Assembly: GCF_900109995.1 (NCBI RefSeq) | Contig: NZ_FOCB01000013.1 | Location: forward strand, 132,450 to 173,781 | Source: Pseudomonas sp. ok272 | GTDB taxonomy: Bacteria; Pseudomonadota; Gammaproteobacteria; Pseudomonadales; Pseudomonadaceae | Direction: 5' to 3' | DNA length: 41,332 nt | In this document: one piece after another, positions 32,984 through 41,199 of the stretch | How the letters are laid out: each line of letters starts with the position of its first letter | Position numbering within the stretch: position 1 is the stretch's first letter | Notes under the pieces: generated by a model | The model's database searches: none | What the model saw: only the letters and a program-made list of their open reading frames with translations | Told to the model about the DNA's origin: nothing | Translations under genes and position numbers: made by a program

Positions 32984-34609
32984 GTGATCCGATCACTCTC
33001 CGCCGTTGTTTTCGCTGCGTTGTCATTTGCTTCGCCTGCCCATGGGGCGTCACCGTTCGGCATTGAAGAGTTGATCTCCACCCTTGGCCAGCCGGCGGCA
33101 TGGCGCGCCCTGGGCAATGTGACACCGGGCGTGGAGGACGGCGCGGCCCATGACATGTACCGCAACAGCGCGGTGATTGCGGCGGTGCTGCACGGCCAGG
33201 GGATCAAGGTGCCGTTCGTGAAGTTGACGGATGACCCGGCCGCCGCCCCGAAAGCCATCGGCACCTACGCGGTGAAGGTGTTGGCGGACAAAAACTTCAA
33301 GGCTGACGACCAGTCGTGCGGGGTAGGCGTCAGTCACCTCTATGCGCTCATCTTTGCCCAACTGCTGCGCAGCCAGGGACCGCAATGGGTCACGCCCGGC
33401 ATCAGTGAGCAGGAGGCGCAAGCCACCCGCCGGCGCATGGTTGAAGAGGCCAAGCCACCCCAGGAGTTGCTGGCCAAATTGTGCGATGGCTGGAAGTATC
33501 GCGAGCTGAACCAGGCGTTCAGCGCGCTGCTCAAGCGGGTGAACGGTGAAATGCCCTACCTGCTGGGCGGTCCTTTGCGTCAGAACCAATGGGCCGACGA
33601 CAAGCGCAACGCCGTCAAGGCCGCTGAGGTGGCACAAACCGAGCAAGTCGACCAGGCACGGCAACGGGGCCAGGCCATGGTCGGACAACTACGCGGCGTT
33701 TCCCCGGCGATCACCCAGGATCCGTTCGGTGCCTGCATCGGCATTGCGAACGATGCCACGCTGTTGATGAAGAACCAGTGCCTGCTCACGGTCATGCAGA
33801 CCGAGACCAGCGCCTACATGAAGACCTTCAATGGCTATATGCAGGGCATTTCCGCCGACCGTGCCCAGGTGCTGAAGCAGGAGCAGGAGGCGCTGGGCAT
33901 TGCCGATTACCGCCAGTGCAACGCGGCCAAGGAGGCGCGCCTGGCCGCCGACGATGGCCGCGGGCCGCGAGCCGACGCCAGCGAACCCGAGACCATTGCG
34001 CGCTGCCGCTATGTGCGCCTGCAGCAACGTCAGGCGGCGCTACGTGCGCAACCACCGCTGACCGATGGACAACTGGCGACGCAGGAGCTGGCGCGGGCAC
34101 AAGGCATGGCCAGCCGTTATCCACAGTTCGCGAGCATGCCGGCGGATGAGCAAAAGGCTTACCTGGATGCACTCAAGCAGGCGTCGCGCCTGGGCAACGT
34201 GCAGGCCAAGATTGACCTGGTGCAGGTCAAGGCGCAGAACCTGCAGAGCTTGTCAGGCCTGATGGACGCCGAGCACTTGCTCAATGAAGTCGAAAAGCTC
34301 CAGGGGCCGACGGCCCAGACCCAGGCCCTGCGCGCGACCATTGCCGAGCCATTGCAGGCGCTGCGCGTGGCCAACAGCCCGGCGTACAAGCGCAAAACCC
34401 TGCGCGAATCGCTGGGGCAGGGGGCCGACGATAGCCAGCGCGCCGCGTTGACCATGGACCAGATGACGCGCAATGGCGGGGTGTGCGACACGTTGGTGGT
34501 CCAGGCCTACAACTACGGCACCAATGGGCAACTGGATGAAAACGTGCGGATCACCCTGATCACCACAACGCTGCTGGAGACCGCAGCGCGGACGGGGTGC
34601 TTATTGTAA
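32984..34609 (+). CDS. Large exported protein of unknown function
   Basis: This is a 541-residue protein. GTG 32984 has AAGGA 10 bases upstream and starts directly at a signal peptide (VIRSLSAVVFAALSFASPAHG, cleaved near HGA-SP); the ATG at 32927 would place 19 extra residues before it. The mature part is soluble, rich in Ala, Gln and Arg, and largely helical, with repeated coiled-coil-like stretches (QARQRGQAMVGQLRG, LKQEQEALGIADYRQCNAAKEAR). Several cysteines (DQSCGVG, FGACIGIAND, KNQCLL, ARCRYV) could pair in the periplasm. No known family is recognised. It reads away from the truncated hydrolase and is followed by a convergent gene. Confidence 0.8.
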   Translation: MIRSLSAVVFAALSFASPAHGASPFGIEELISTLGQPAAWRALGNVTPGVEDGAAHDMYRNSAVIAAVLHGQGIKVPFVKLTDDPAAAPKAIGTYAVKVLADKNFKADDQSCGVGVSHLYALIFAQLLRSQGPQWVTPGISEQEAQATRRRMVEEAKPPQELLAKLCDGWKYRELNQAFSALLKRVNGEMPYLLGGPLRQNQWADDKRNAVKAAEVAQTEQVDQARQRGQAMVGQLRGVSPAITQDPFGACIGIANDATLLMKNQCLLTVMQTETSAYMKTFNGYMQGISADRAQVLKQEQEALGIADYRQCNAAKEARLAADDGRGPRADASEPETIARCRYVRLQQRQAALRAQPPLTDGQLATQELARAQGMASRYPQFASMPADEQKAYLDALKQASRLGNVQAKIDLVQVKAQNLQSLSGLMDAEHLLNEVEKLQGPTAQTQALRATIAEPLQALRVANSPAYKRKTLRESLGQGADDSQRAALTMDQMTRNGGVCDTLVVQAYNYGTNGQLDENVRITLITTTLLETAARTGCLL

Positions 34610-34654
34610 GTCGTGTCGCGGTGAGTTGAATCCGCGGCGATAGACGGCGTGCCG

Positions 34655-34984
34655 TCACTGGATATCCTTGAGGTAGTCCTTGAGCAGGACGAGCGGGGTA
34701 TCCAGTTGCGCCAGCGTCTGCGCGCGGGCCACGTCGGCAGACAGCTTCTGCAGCTCGCGTCCCAGCGGTGTTTCAACCCCACCCAACGCCTCCAGCGCCA
34801 GGCCCAGGCATGTCTTGAGCTTGAGTTGGATCGCGTCGACATCGCCCCTGCGCACGAGAACGCCGAAAATTTCCTTCTCGTAGTCACCCATGATCGGGTC
34901 GTCACGCAAGATCGGACTTTGATCTGGCGTCTCGTACGCCAGCTTGAGGGCGAACAGGGCGACGGTTTCCAGTGACGACTGCAT
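34655..34984 (-). CDS. Small hypothetical protein
   Basis: This is a 109-residue cytoplasmic protein: MQSSLETVALFALKLAYETP, then a helical body (LKLKTCLGLALEALGGVETP, LQKLSADVARAQTLAQL). AAGGACC precedes the ATG well, which decides the start over 35068. Not recognised. It is convergent with the large exported protein gene and divergent from the lipoprotein gene. Confidence 0.7.
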   Translation of the reverse strand: MQSSLETVALFALKLAYETPDQSPILRDDPIMGDYEKEIFGVLVRRGDVDAIQLKLKTCLGLALEALGGVETPLGRELQKLSADVARAQTLAQLDTPLVLLKDYLKDIQ

Positions 34985-35182
34985 GGGGTGGGTCCTTGTA
35001 ATGCGTTGCGGGTGGCGCGGACTAAAGTCAGCGGGCGAATTTAGCCTGAGTGAAGGCGGATTGTTCAAGCTTCATGGCGGGGGCGGCGTGCATTGTCTTG
35101 GTGTTATCGGCTGTCCTCAGGTAACGTTCACAGCGCTTTTAATAGGGAATTTTGGCGATCCATTCATAAGGGATTAGGGGTC

Positions 35183-35548
35183 ATGCACCGTCCATCGCAT
35201 CTCATGCTGTTGGCTACTGTTCTCTTGATCAGCGCGTGTGCTGGCAGCGCTATCAATGACGCCACTACAACCGCCCAGGTTGAAGGTGTGCAAACGGCAG
35301 GGCCAATCAAAGACGATAAGGAAATCCTTTCCGCGCAATGGATGACCCGTGATTTTACGGAGGAACTCACAACGGCAACGTCGGGCTCATCCGTAGGCCT
35401 CCTGGTCAAGACCAGGAACTATGCGCCTGGAGAAATCCTTGAGATCGTTATTTCCAACCAATTGGACGGTACGGGGGGCATCTCCAAGACACTCAGGGGC
35501 ACGGTAGATGCCCAGGGCGAGGTGAGAATGATTACGCGAACGGATTAG
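35183..35548 (+). CDS. Putative lipoprotein of unknown function
   Basis: This is a 121-residue protein with a lipoprotein signal (HLMLLATVLLISACAGS, lipobox ISAC, Cys about 19). The mature part contains VEGVQTAGPIKDDKEILS, then a beta-rich region (VGLLVKTRNYAPGEILEIVI, GTGGISKTLRGTVDAQGEV). AGGGG is 3 to 7 bases before the ATG. The upstream base composition is more AT-rich than most of the window. The six-residue string AGPIK with a preceding VQ also appears in the two secreted proteins that follow, so the three may be related in function, or this may be chance. Confidence 0.7.
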   Translation: MHRPSHLMLLATVLLISACAGSAINDATTTAQVEGVQTAGPIKDDKEILSAQWMTRDFTEELTTATSGSSVGLLVKTRNYAPGEILEIVISNQLDGTGGISKTLRGTVDAQGEVRMITRTD

Positions 35549-35608
35549 GTGGAAAACATCTTTGCTCAACGCTGGGTGATCACAGGTTAATTAAAAAGGA
35601 TGAAGGGT

Positions 35609-36154
35609 ATGGATGGGATTAAAAGCGTTGTATTGGCATCCTTAATGGCGGCTTGGTCTTTTGCAGCAACGGCAGAAACCTTTACGCATATTGAACTTGA
35701 TAAGGACAGGACGAGTGTTCAATACGCGGGGCCGATCAAGTCCATCACTAAAGCCCTGGAAGGCTATCGGTGGCTGGGTCAAACAAAAGATATGAATGGC
35801 GGTGTTGTTTTTACACCCTATATCAACCCTCAATTCGGTAAGAATGACACTGAGTCGGGCGGGGCGATCATGGTGACCGCTACGTTCTATCTCTATGATC
35901 AGCCGGCTAAAGAAGCGTTGATGGTTGCACGTCAAAGCGAAATCCCGGGCTTTATTGAGTTTTATGGTTATGACTCAAGAGAACTTCAACTGCACATAAG
36001 AATGGTGGGTGATGGTACCTTTCAAGCCTTTTCAAGTGCAGACCAGTATCGCAAGCCAGAAAAGCTGATGACGTACAAGAAGGTTGATGAGTTTAATAAA
36101 AGTCCCTACAAAAGCCAGTTGAAGTCGGCGCTGGAAGATGGGACTTTTTTCTAA
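35609..36154 (+). CDS. Small secreted protein, tandem copy A
   Basis: This is a 181-residue protein with a Sec signal peptide (MDGIKSVVLASLMAAWSFAA, cleaved near TAE-TF). ATG 35609 has AAGGA 8 bases upstream; ATG 35600 is too close to its own ribosome signal. The mature part of about 155 residues includes VQYAGPIKSITKALEGYRW, GGAIMVTATFYLYDQPAK and ELQLHIRMVGDGTFQAFSS. No known family is recognised. It is about 96% identical at DNA level to the next gene across residues 40-175, while the signal peptides differ. The region is lower in GC than the rest of the window. Confidence 0.85.
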   Translation: MDGIKSVVLASLMAAWSFAATAETFTHIELDKDRTSVQYAGPIKSITKALEGYRWLGQTKDMNGGVVFTPYINPQFGKNDTESGGAIMVTATFYLYDQPAKEALMVARQSEIPGFIEFYGYDSRELQLHIRMVGDGTFQAFSSADQYRKPEKLMTYKKVDEFNKSPYKSQLKSALEDGTFF

Positions 36155-36170
36155 AGAGCGCGGTCAGCGA

Positions 36171-36196
36171 TAAGGCTGTCGCGGTAGCCTTTTTTG
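36171..36196 (+). terminator. Weak intrinsic terminator between the two secreted-protein genes
   Basis: AAGGCT and AGCCTT flank an 8-base loop, followed by a T run. The stem is only six base pairs, so read-through into copy B is likely. Confidence 0.45.
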
Positions 36197-36250
36197 AGGC
36201 TTGTCATTTGATATGGGTTGAGTGGTTGCTCAGCGGAACGAGGAGAGGGT

Positions 36251-36796
36251 ATGCAGAAAATTATCGGATTGTGCCTTGCGGCAGCAGTGGCGATGCTGTC
36301 GTTTACCGCGAGTGCAGAACAGTTCAGTCGAGTTGAGCTGGATGGGAATAGAACAAGTGTTCAATACGCGGGCCCGATCAAGTCAATCACTAAAGCCCTG
36401 GAAGGCTATCGGTGGCTGGGTCAAACAAAAGATATGAATGGCGGTGTTGTTTTTACACCCTATATCAACCCTAACTTCGGTAAGAATGACACTGAGTCGG
36501 GCGGGGCGATCATGGTGACCGCTACGTTCTATCTCTATGATCAGCCGGCTAAAGAAGCGTTGATGGTTGCACGTCAAAGCGAAATTCCGGGCTTTGTTGA
36601 GTTTTATGGTTATGACTCAAGGGAACTTCAACTGCACATAAGAATGGTGGGTGATGGTACCTTTCAAGCCTTTTCAAGTTCAGATCAGTATCGCAAGCCA
36701 GAAAAGCTGATGACGTACAAGAAGGTCGAGCAGTTTAATAAGAGTCCCTATAAGAGCCAGTTGAAGTCGGCATCAGAAAGCGGAATGATTTTCTAG
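36251..36796 (+). CDS. Small secreted protein, tandem copy B
   Basis: This is a 181-residue protein with a Sec signal peptide (MQKIIGLCLAAAVAMLSFTA, cleaved near SAE-QF). AGGAGAGG decides the start at ATG 36251. The mature sequence is almost the same as copy A: TSVQYAGPIKSITKALEGYR, NDTESGGAIMVTATFYLYDQ, PGFVEFYGYDSRELQLHIRM. The start of the shared block is sharp at about 36356. A good terminator follows at 36813-36838. Confidence 0.85.
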   Translation: MQKIIGLCLAAAVAMLSFTASAEQFSRVELDGNRTSVQYAGPIKSITKALEGYRWLGQTKDMNGGVVFTPYINPNFGKNDTESGGAIMVTATFYLYDQPAKEALMVARQSEIPGFVEFYGYDSRELQLHIRMVGDGTFQAFSSSDQYRKPEKLMTYKKVEQFNKSPYKSQLKSASESGMIF

Positions 36797-36812
36797 TTTA
36801 ATACACAACCCC

Positions 36813-36838
36813 AAAAGACTACTGAGGTAGTCTTTTTT
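36813..36838 (+). terminator. Intrinsic terminator after the secreted-protein pair
   Basis: AAAAGACTAC TGAG GTAGTCTTTTTT gives a 10-base-pair stem ending in six T residues. Confidence 0.9.
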
Positions 36839-36928
36839 AGGGGTGTTTTAATGTGGTGATGTTGTTTGCCCGTCAGGGTGTGCCCGGCTAGGTGCTTCTA
36901 TTGCCGGTATCACGCTCTGGCCGACGGT

Positions 36929-37681
36929 TCAGGCAATCAACTCGACTTTTCCCGTCGCCAGGCGATAGATGCCACCGACGATTTTCAACGTGCCCTTGTC
37001 GAGTGCATCGGTCAGCAGGGGGGTGGCTTTCTTGAGGATGGCGACCGAGTCTTTGACGTTCTGCACGGTCGCGTTTTCCACCAACTCCCCAGGCTGCTTG
37101 ATCACGGCCTCGATGGACGACTTGAGTGCGTCAGTCAGTTTCGGGATGTGCCCGGGGAATACCGTGTGATCCTTGACGGCTTTTATCCCGGCCTCGATGG
37201 CACCACACCGTTCATGCCCCAGCACCAGGATGAGCGGTGCACCCAGCACCGCGACACCATATTCAATACTCGCCAAGCCCTCGTCGGTGACGAAGTTGCC
37301 CGCCACGCGTATGGCGAAAAGATCGCCCCGTGCGGTATCGAACGCGTACTCGGGGGCGATGCGCGAGTCGGAGCAACTCAGCACGGCGACGAACGGGTTC
37401 TGGCCGGAGACCAATGCTTCACGTTCGGCCTTGAAGTCGTGCGTCTTGGAGTGGCCGCTGACGTATCGTTGATTGCCGGCCATCAGCCTTTTGAGTGCCT
37501 CATCAGGGTTGATGACGTTTTTCGGTTTAGGTGGCGCGGAGGTCGTGTCTGCTGCCAGAGCAAACTTGCCGGGCAGTACGCCTGCCAGGAGCAGCGCGCC
37601 GGCGCCTAAGCCGGCCAGACGAAGAAAATGACGACGATGGTTCACTTTTGAAACAGAGCCTGAATCGCATGATTCACACAT
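36929..37681 (-). CDS. Beta-type carbonic anhydrase with twin-arginine signal
   Basis: This is a 250-residue enzyme interconverting CO2 and bicarbonate. Zinc ligands are in LSCSDSRIAPE (Cys with Asp and Arg) and LGHERCGA (His and Cys). The N terminus NHRRHFLRLAGLGAGALLLAG is a good Tat signal, with processing near ALA-AD, so the folded enzyme is likely exported to the periplasm. About 14 residues precede the RR motif (MCESCDSGSVSKV). The ATG at 37681 has no clear ribosome site and GTG at the VNHRR position could be the real start. It is convergent with the secreted-protein pair. Confidence 0.9.
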   Translation of the reverse strand: MCESCDSGSVSKVNHRRHFLRLAGLGAGALLLAGVLPGKFALAADTTSAPPKPKNVINPDEALKRLMAGNQRYVSGHSKTHDFKAEREALVSGQNPFVAVLSCSDSRIAPEYAFDTARGDLFAIRVAGNFVTDEGLASIEYGVAVLGAPLILVLGHERCGAIEAGIKAVKDHTVFPGHIPKLTDALKSSIEAVIKQPGELVENATVQNVKDSVAILKKATPLLTDALDKGTLKIVGGIYRLATGKVELIA

Positions 37682-37890
37682 GATGGTGTACTCAGTTCAA
37701 TTCGGTGGAGTGGTGGTCATTAAGGTAATGCAAGGAGGAATCCGTGGCACTGGGGGGAATGAAGTCTAGTCGATCTGTAAGGTTACGCTTTGTGTAGACG
37801 CCTGGTGCCGGTCAGTAGCGCGGGCTCCAGATCAGCTGTAAACAGACGACGTGTTGTATTCACTGAATGGGATGCCATGTCGGACATACA

Positions 37891-37912
37891 AGCGCCCGAC
37901 AATGCCGGGCGC
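37891..37912 (-). terminator. Terminator-like hairpin after the TonB-dependent receptor gene
   Basis: GGCGCCCGGCATTGTCGGGCGCTT on the minus strand forms a strong GC-rich stem with a short, T-poor tail. Confidence 0.6.
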
Positions 37913-37931
37913 CTATTCTTCAGCTCTGTAC

Positions 37932-40052
37932 TCAGAAGCGATAGTGGGTGCTCAGCTCCAGCGTCCGTGGCGCCCCCGGCGTGATCAGGTCCACCGAGCC
38001 ATGCGCCGATGCGTAGTAGTCCTCGTCGAACACGTTACGTAGACGCAGGGCCATGTCCCATTTCGGCTGGTTGTACAGCAGCGCGGCGTCGACGGTTGTG
38101 TAGGCCGGCATGACCACCGTGTTATCCAGCGCGGTGTAGCGATCATCGACATAGTTGGCCCCCATGCCCACACGCCAGGTTTGCGTCAGCGAACGCACCA
38201 ACCACAGGTTGGCGCTGTGGCGCGGCGTCAAGGTGGGCACCTGGCCTTCGTTGGCGATACCGTTGGTGAAGCTGTTGGACTTGGTGATCTCGGCATCCAG
38301 ATAGGCGTACCCGGCATAGACCTGCCATTTGTCACTCAACTGCCCGGTGGCGGTCAGCTCAAGGCCATCGGTGCGCTGCTCGCCCGCGAGCACCAGTTTG
38401 GTCGGGTTCGCCGGATCGCTGGTTTTCATGTTGGTACGTTCCAGGCGGAACAGCGCCGCCGTCAACGCCAGGCGATTGTCGAGCAGGTCCCACTTGCCGC
38501 CGATCTCGACGTTAGTGGTCTCTTCCGGCTCAAGATCCTGGTTCGTCGTGCTCAGGGCGAACATCTCGGCGGAAGGTTGGTAGGAACGGCTCACCGAAAC
38601 GTAGTAGGACTGCACTTGATCGGGCTGGTAAACCAGGCCGATGCGCGGGCTCCAGGTGGTATCGGTGCGGGACAGCGTGGTGTGCTTCAGGTCATCGGCG
38701 TATGCCTGGTCGAACACGTCATAACGCACACCCACCAGCGCCTTCCACTGTGGTGCCAGCTCGATCAGGTCCTGGATGTAGAAACCGGCGGTGTCCTGGG
38801 TGTTGGTGCCCTTGGCGGTTTGCCGGTTGGCCTGGAACGGCACGTCGACCAAGCCATCGCGGTACACCGGTACCCTGGCCACATCGGATTGGTTGTAGAC
38901 GTTCTGGTCCTTCACTTGGCGTCCCAGCTCGACGCCATAGAGCAGGTTATGGTTCATCCCTGCGAGCACGGCGCGCTGTTTGAGTTCGGTCTGGTTGAAC
39001 CAGCCGTCTTCCTTGCGCTGCACGTTGCCGCGGTTGAGCTTGACCAGCAGTTCGCCATTGGCCGCGGTGACGAAGCGCGTCGGGCTGGAGTCCGCGAGTG
39101 TGTTATTGCGGTCCAGGTCGTAGTGGTAGTAGCGACTGGTGTTGCTTAGGCTGAAATCGTCGTTGAGGCGGTAATCGACACCGGCGGTGAACGAGAACAC
39201 TTCGCTGCGCGAGTAGTCGTCATCCGGATCTGCGGCACCGAAGCGCTTGTCGCGATCCACATCGACCGGACGGTCGCCCCGTGCCGGGATGCCGAAGTCG
39301 ATCATGCGCTTGTCGTACAGGTAGCTGGCGCCAAGGTTCAGCTCCAGATCATCCGAGAGCTTGAAGTAAGCCGAAGGTGCGATGGCCTTGCGGTCGATGT
39401 AGCCGTCATCCCGGAAGGTATCGCTGTTCTCCAGTGCGCCTGTCACCCGAAAGGCTTTATCGCCATATTGCTGATCGGCCCAACCGGCGTCGAACTGAGT
39501 GCGCTTTTCGCCCTGGCTGTCGACACTGACACCGACCTCCTGCTTGGGGTCGAAGTTGGGTTTCTTGCTGATGCTGTTGATCAACCCCCCCGAAGAGCCC
39601 CGGCCATAGAGCACCGCCGCGGGCCCCTTGATCACTTCCACCTGCTCGACGTTGGACAGGTCGCGGAAGTACAACGCATCGTCGCGGATGCCGTCGATGT
39701 ACATGTCGCCCACGGCGTTGAAACCACGGATGGTGACCTGATCGCGCTGGCCATCACCATTGGACAGGCCGATGCCGGGGACATTCTTCAGCACGTCTTC
39801 CATCGATTGCGCGCCCTGATCCTTGATGACGCTCTGGGGGATTACGTTGACGGTTTGCGGGATATCACGCAGAGGCGCATCGATCTTCAGCGCACTCCTG
39901 CTTTCGGTCGACAGGTAGCTCTGCTCGTTGAACTCACTGTTCACCGCAGTTGCCGGCAGGGTTAGAGCAGCCTGCGTTTCTGCTTGTAAATCAGGTACAA
40001 CCAGAACACTTAGCAACGACAGAGAGACTGGGTAAATGCGCGATCGAGCCAC
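37932..40052 (-). CDS. TonB-dependent siderophore receptor (Fiu/catecholate-type)
   Basis: This is a 706-residue outer-membrane receptor. GTG 40052 (VARSRIYPVSLSLL) has AAAGG 8 bases upstream and directly begins a signal peptide cleaved near QAE-TQ. The plug domain contains DAPLRDIPQTVNVIPQSVIK, the YIDGIRDD region and VEVIKGPAAVLYGRGSSGG. The 22-strand barrel ends in a C-terminal aromatic residue (LELSTHYRF). It imports ferric siderophores with energy from TonB. A Fur-box-like site lies about 30 bases before the start, so iron starvation should induce it. No siderophore synthesis or sigma/anti-sigma genes are adjacent. Confidence 0.92.
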   Translation of the reverse strand: MARSRIYPVSLSLLSVLVVPDLQAETQAALTLPATAVNSEFNEQSYLSTESRSALKIDAPLRDIPQTVNVIPQSVIKDQGAQSMEDVLKNVPGIGLSNGDGQRDQVTIRGFNAVGDMYIDGIRDDALYFRDLSNVEQVEVIKGPAAVLYGRGSSGGLINSISKKPNFDPKQEVGVSVDSQGEKRTQFDAGWADQQYGDKAFRVTGALENSDTFRDDGYIDRKAIAPSAYFKLSDDLELNLGASYLYDKRMIDFGIPARGDRPVDVDRDKRFGAADPDDDYSRSEVFSFTAGVDYRLNDDFSLSNTSRYYHYDLDRNNTLADSSPTRFVTAANGELLVKLNRGNVQRKEDGWFNQTELKQRAVLAGMNHNLLYGVELGRQVKDQNVYNQSDVARVPVYRDGLVDVPFQANRQTAKGTNTQDTAGFYIQDLIELAPQWKALVGVRYDVFDQAYADDLKHTTLSRTDTTWSPRIGLVYQPDQVQSYYVSVSRSYQPSAEMFALSTTNQDLEPEETTNVEIGGKWDLLDNRLALTAALFRLERTNMKTSDPANPTKLVLAGEQRTDGLELTATGQLSDKWQVYAGYAYLDAEITKSNSFTNGIANEGQVPTLTPRHSANLWLVRSLTQTWRVGMGANYVDDRYTALDNTVVMPAYTTVDAALLYNQPKWDMALRLRNVFDEDYYASAHGSVDLITPGAPRTLELSTHYRF

Positions 40053-40082
40053 GATGGACACCTTTGGAGTAATTATCGCGCG

Positions 40083-40099
40083 AATAATAACGATTATCC
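40083..40099 (-). promoter_or_regulatory. Fur-box-like operator
   Basis: On the minus strand GGATAATCGTTATTATT resembles the GATAATGATAATCATTATC Fur consensus. It lies 31-47 bases before the receptor GTG. Confidence 0.65.
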
Positions 40100-40130
40100 T
40101 TTGCAAGTAAATACATATCATTCCTATTTA

Positions 40131-40980
40131 AATTGTTGGTGTTATCCAGCACGTTCGTCTCCATCCCATTGATGGCCAACAGAAACGCGCCACCTAGCCT
40201 CTGAACGCTACAGATCAAAGTCTGACGTTCGGGGGAGCGAACCTGTCGATGCGTGGGTGTTGGCGATTTCGATACTGTCCTTGATGGCAGCAGGCATGCC
40301 ATGCAATGGACGCCGATGAGCTGGTCGCTGGCGTATTGATGGTTCGGTGCCTATTGAGTCGGTGAGCCTGAATGCTGATGAGATGCGGCACTGGGTGCGT
40401 TAATGCTGGATGGAAGGGCCAGTCTGGGCGTGCTTGCTGAAACCTGTGGCGTCAGAGAGCTGAAGGTTTAGCGGATGCTCAGTGGGCTTGTCGATAGCAA
40501 TGCACTGACATGTCGTGCGGAGCCTGAGCCCCGGTTGGCTGGCTATGGGGTAGAAGCGATTCTGTCGTTGCCAACGCGACCTGGTGCAGCGGATGGGATT
40601 GCGCTGGAGCTGGCAAAGGGTGAGCACACTCGTTGCCTGTTTGGCACCAGTGGACGTTCGTAGTTGTTCTGGCATGTGTGATGTCGTGATATCCATCATC
40701 TGTGGGCCGTCTCAACGGCACGGATGGGGTCCCTGGAGGGGATTGTTTCCTGTGAGACGACGTGGTCAGGGTACTCTGCCGCCCTGATGTTTTGTACAGA
40801 CCTTGGAAGTTTTCATAGTGGCAACCCAGGCGCTTTGGTAAGGAAAAAGAATTTCCAGATGGGGGTTGACCACGTAGTTTAATACTGTATTATTTGCCTC
40901 CCGCCAACGAGCAGCTTGATGTTGATTTTGGCTTAAGTAGTTGATTTTATTAACGAAATCAGAAACTTTTAAGGGTGTTG
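40131..40980. other. Non-coding stretch with no recognisable gene
   Basis: No ORF here has a convincing start, ribosome site or family motif, and GC content falls toward the right. Short open frames exist (for example a 62-codon plus-strand frame at 40475-40663) but none is supported. A degenerate TAGCCTCTGAACGCTAC at about 40195-40211 resembles the 18-bp dyads at 20.6 and 22.3 kb. Confidence 0.5.
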
Positions 40981-41010
40981 CTTGAGGGGTGTGCTGTAGA
41001 ATGCGCGCCT
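40960..41010 (+). promoter_or_regulatory. rRNA operon promoter
   Basis: An AT-rich upstream stretch (AAATCAGAAACTTTTAAGG) is followed by a TAGAAT -10 hexamer at 40997-41002 and a GC-rich discriminator GCGCGCCTCGG, the arrangement of stringently controlled rrn promoters. The -35 hexamer is not clear. Confidence 0.65.
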
Positions 41011-41038
41011 CGGTTGAGACGAAAGATCTTAACCAACC

Positions 41039-41050
41039 GCTCTTTAACAA
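41039..41050 (+). promoter_or_regulatory. boxA antitermination element in the rRNA leader
   Basis: GCTCTTTAACAA is the classical boxA sequence used by the Nus-factor complex to keep polymerase elongating through rRNA genes. It lies about 150 bases before 16S rRNA. Confidence 0.85.
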
Positions 41051-41199
41051 CTGAATCAAGCAATTCGTGTGGGTGCTTGTGCAGTCAGACTGATAGTCAA
41101 CAAGATTATCAGCATCACAAGTTACTCCGCGAGAAATCAAAGATGTAACCAACGATTGCTGAGCCAAGTTTAGGGTTTCTTAAAAACCCAAAGATGTTT

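Noticed and set aside
40195..40211. TAGCCTCTGAACGCTAC as a fifth copy of the 18-bp dyad
   Set aside because: The arms no longer pair well and there is no second unit 28 bases away, so the match may be chance.
40475..40663. A 62-codon plus-strand ORF in the gap before the rRNA operon
   Set aside because: No ribosome site, no family motif and competing frames on the other strand of similar length.
40766..41167. A 133-codon minus-strand ORF covering the rRNA leader
   Set aside because: The same bases hold the rrn promoter, boxA and leader on the plus strand; the protein shows no features.
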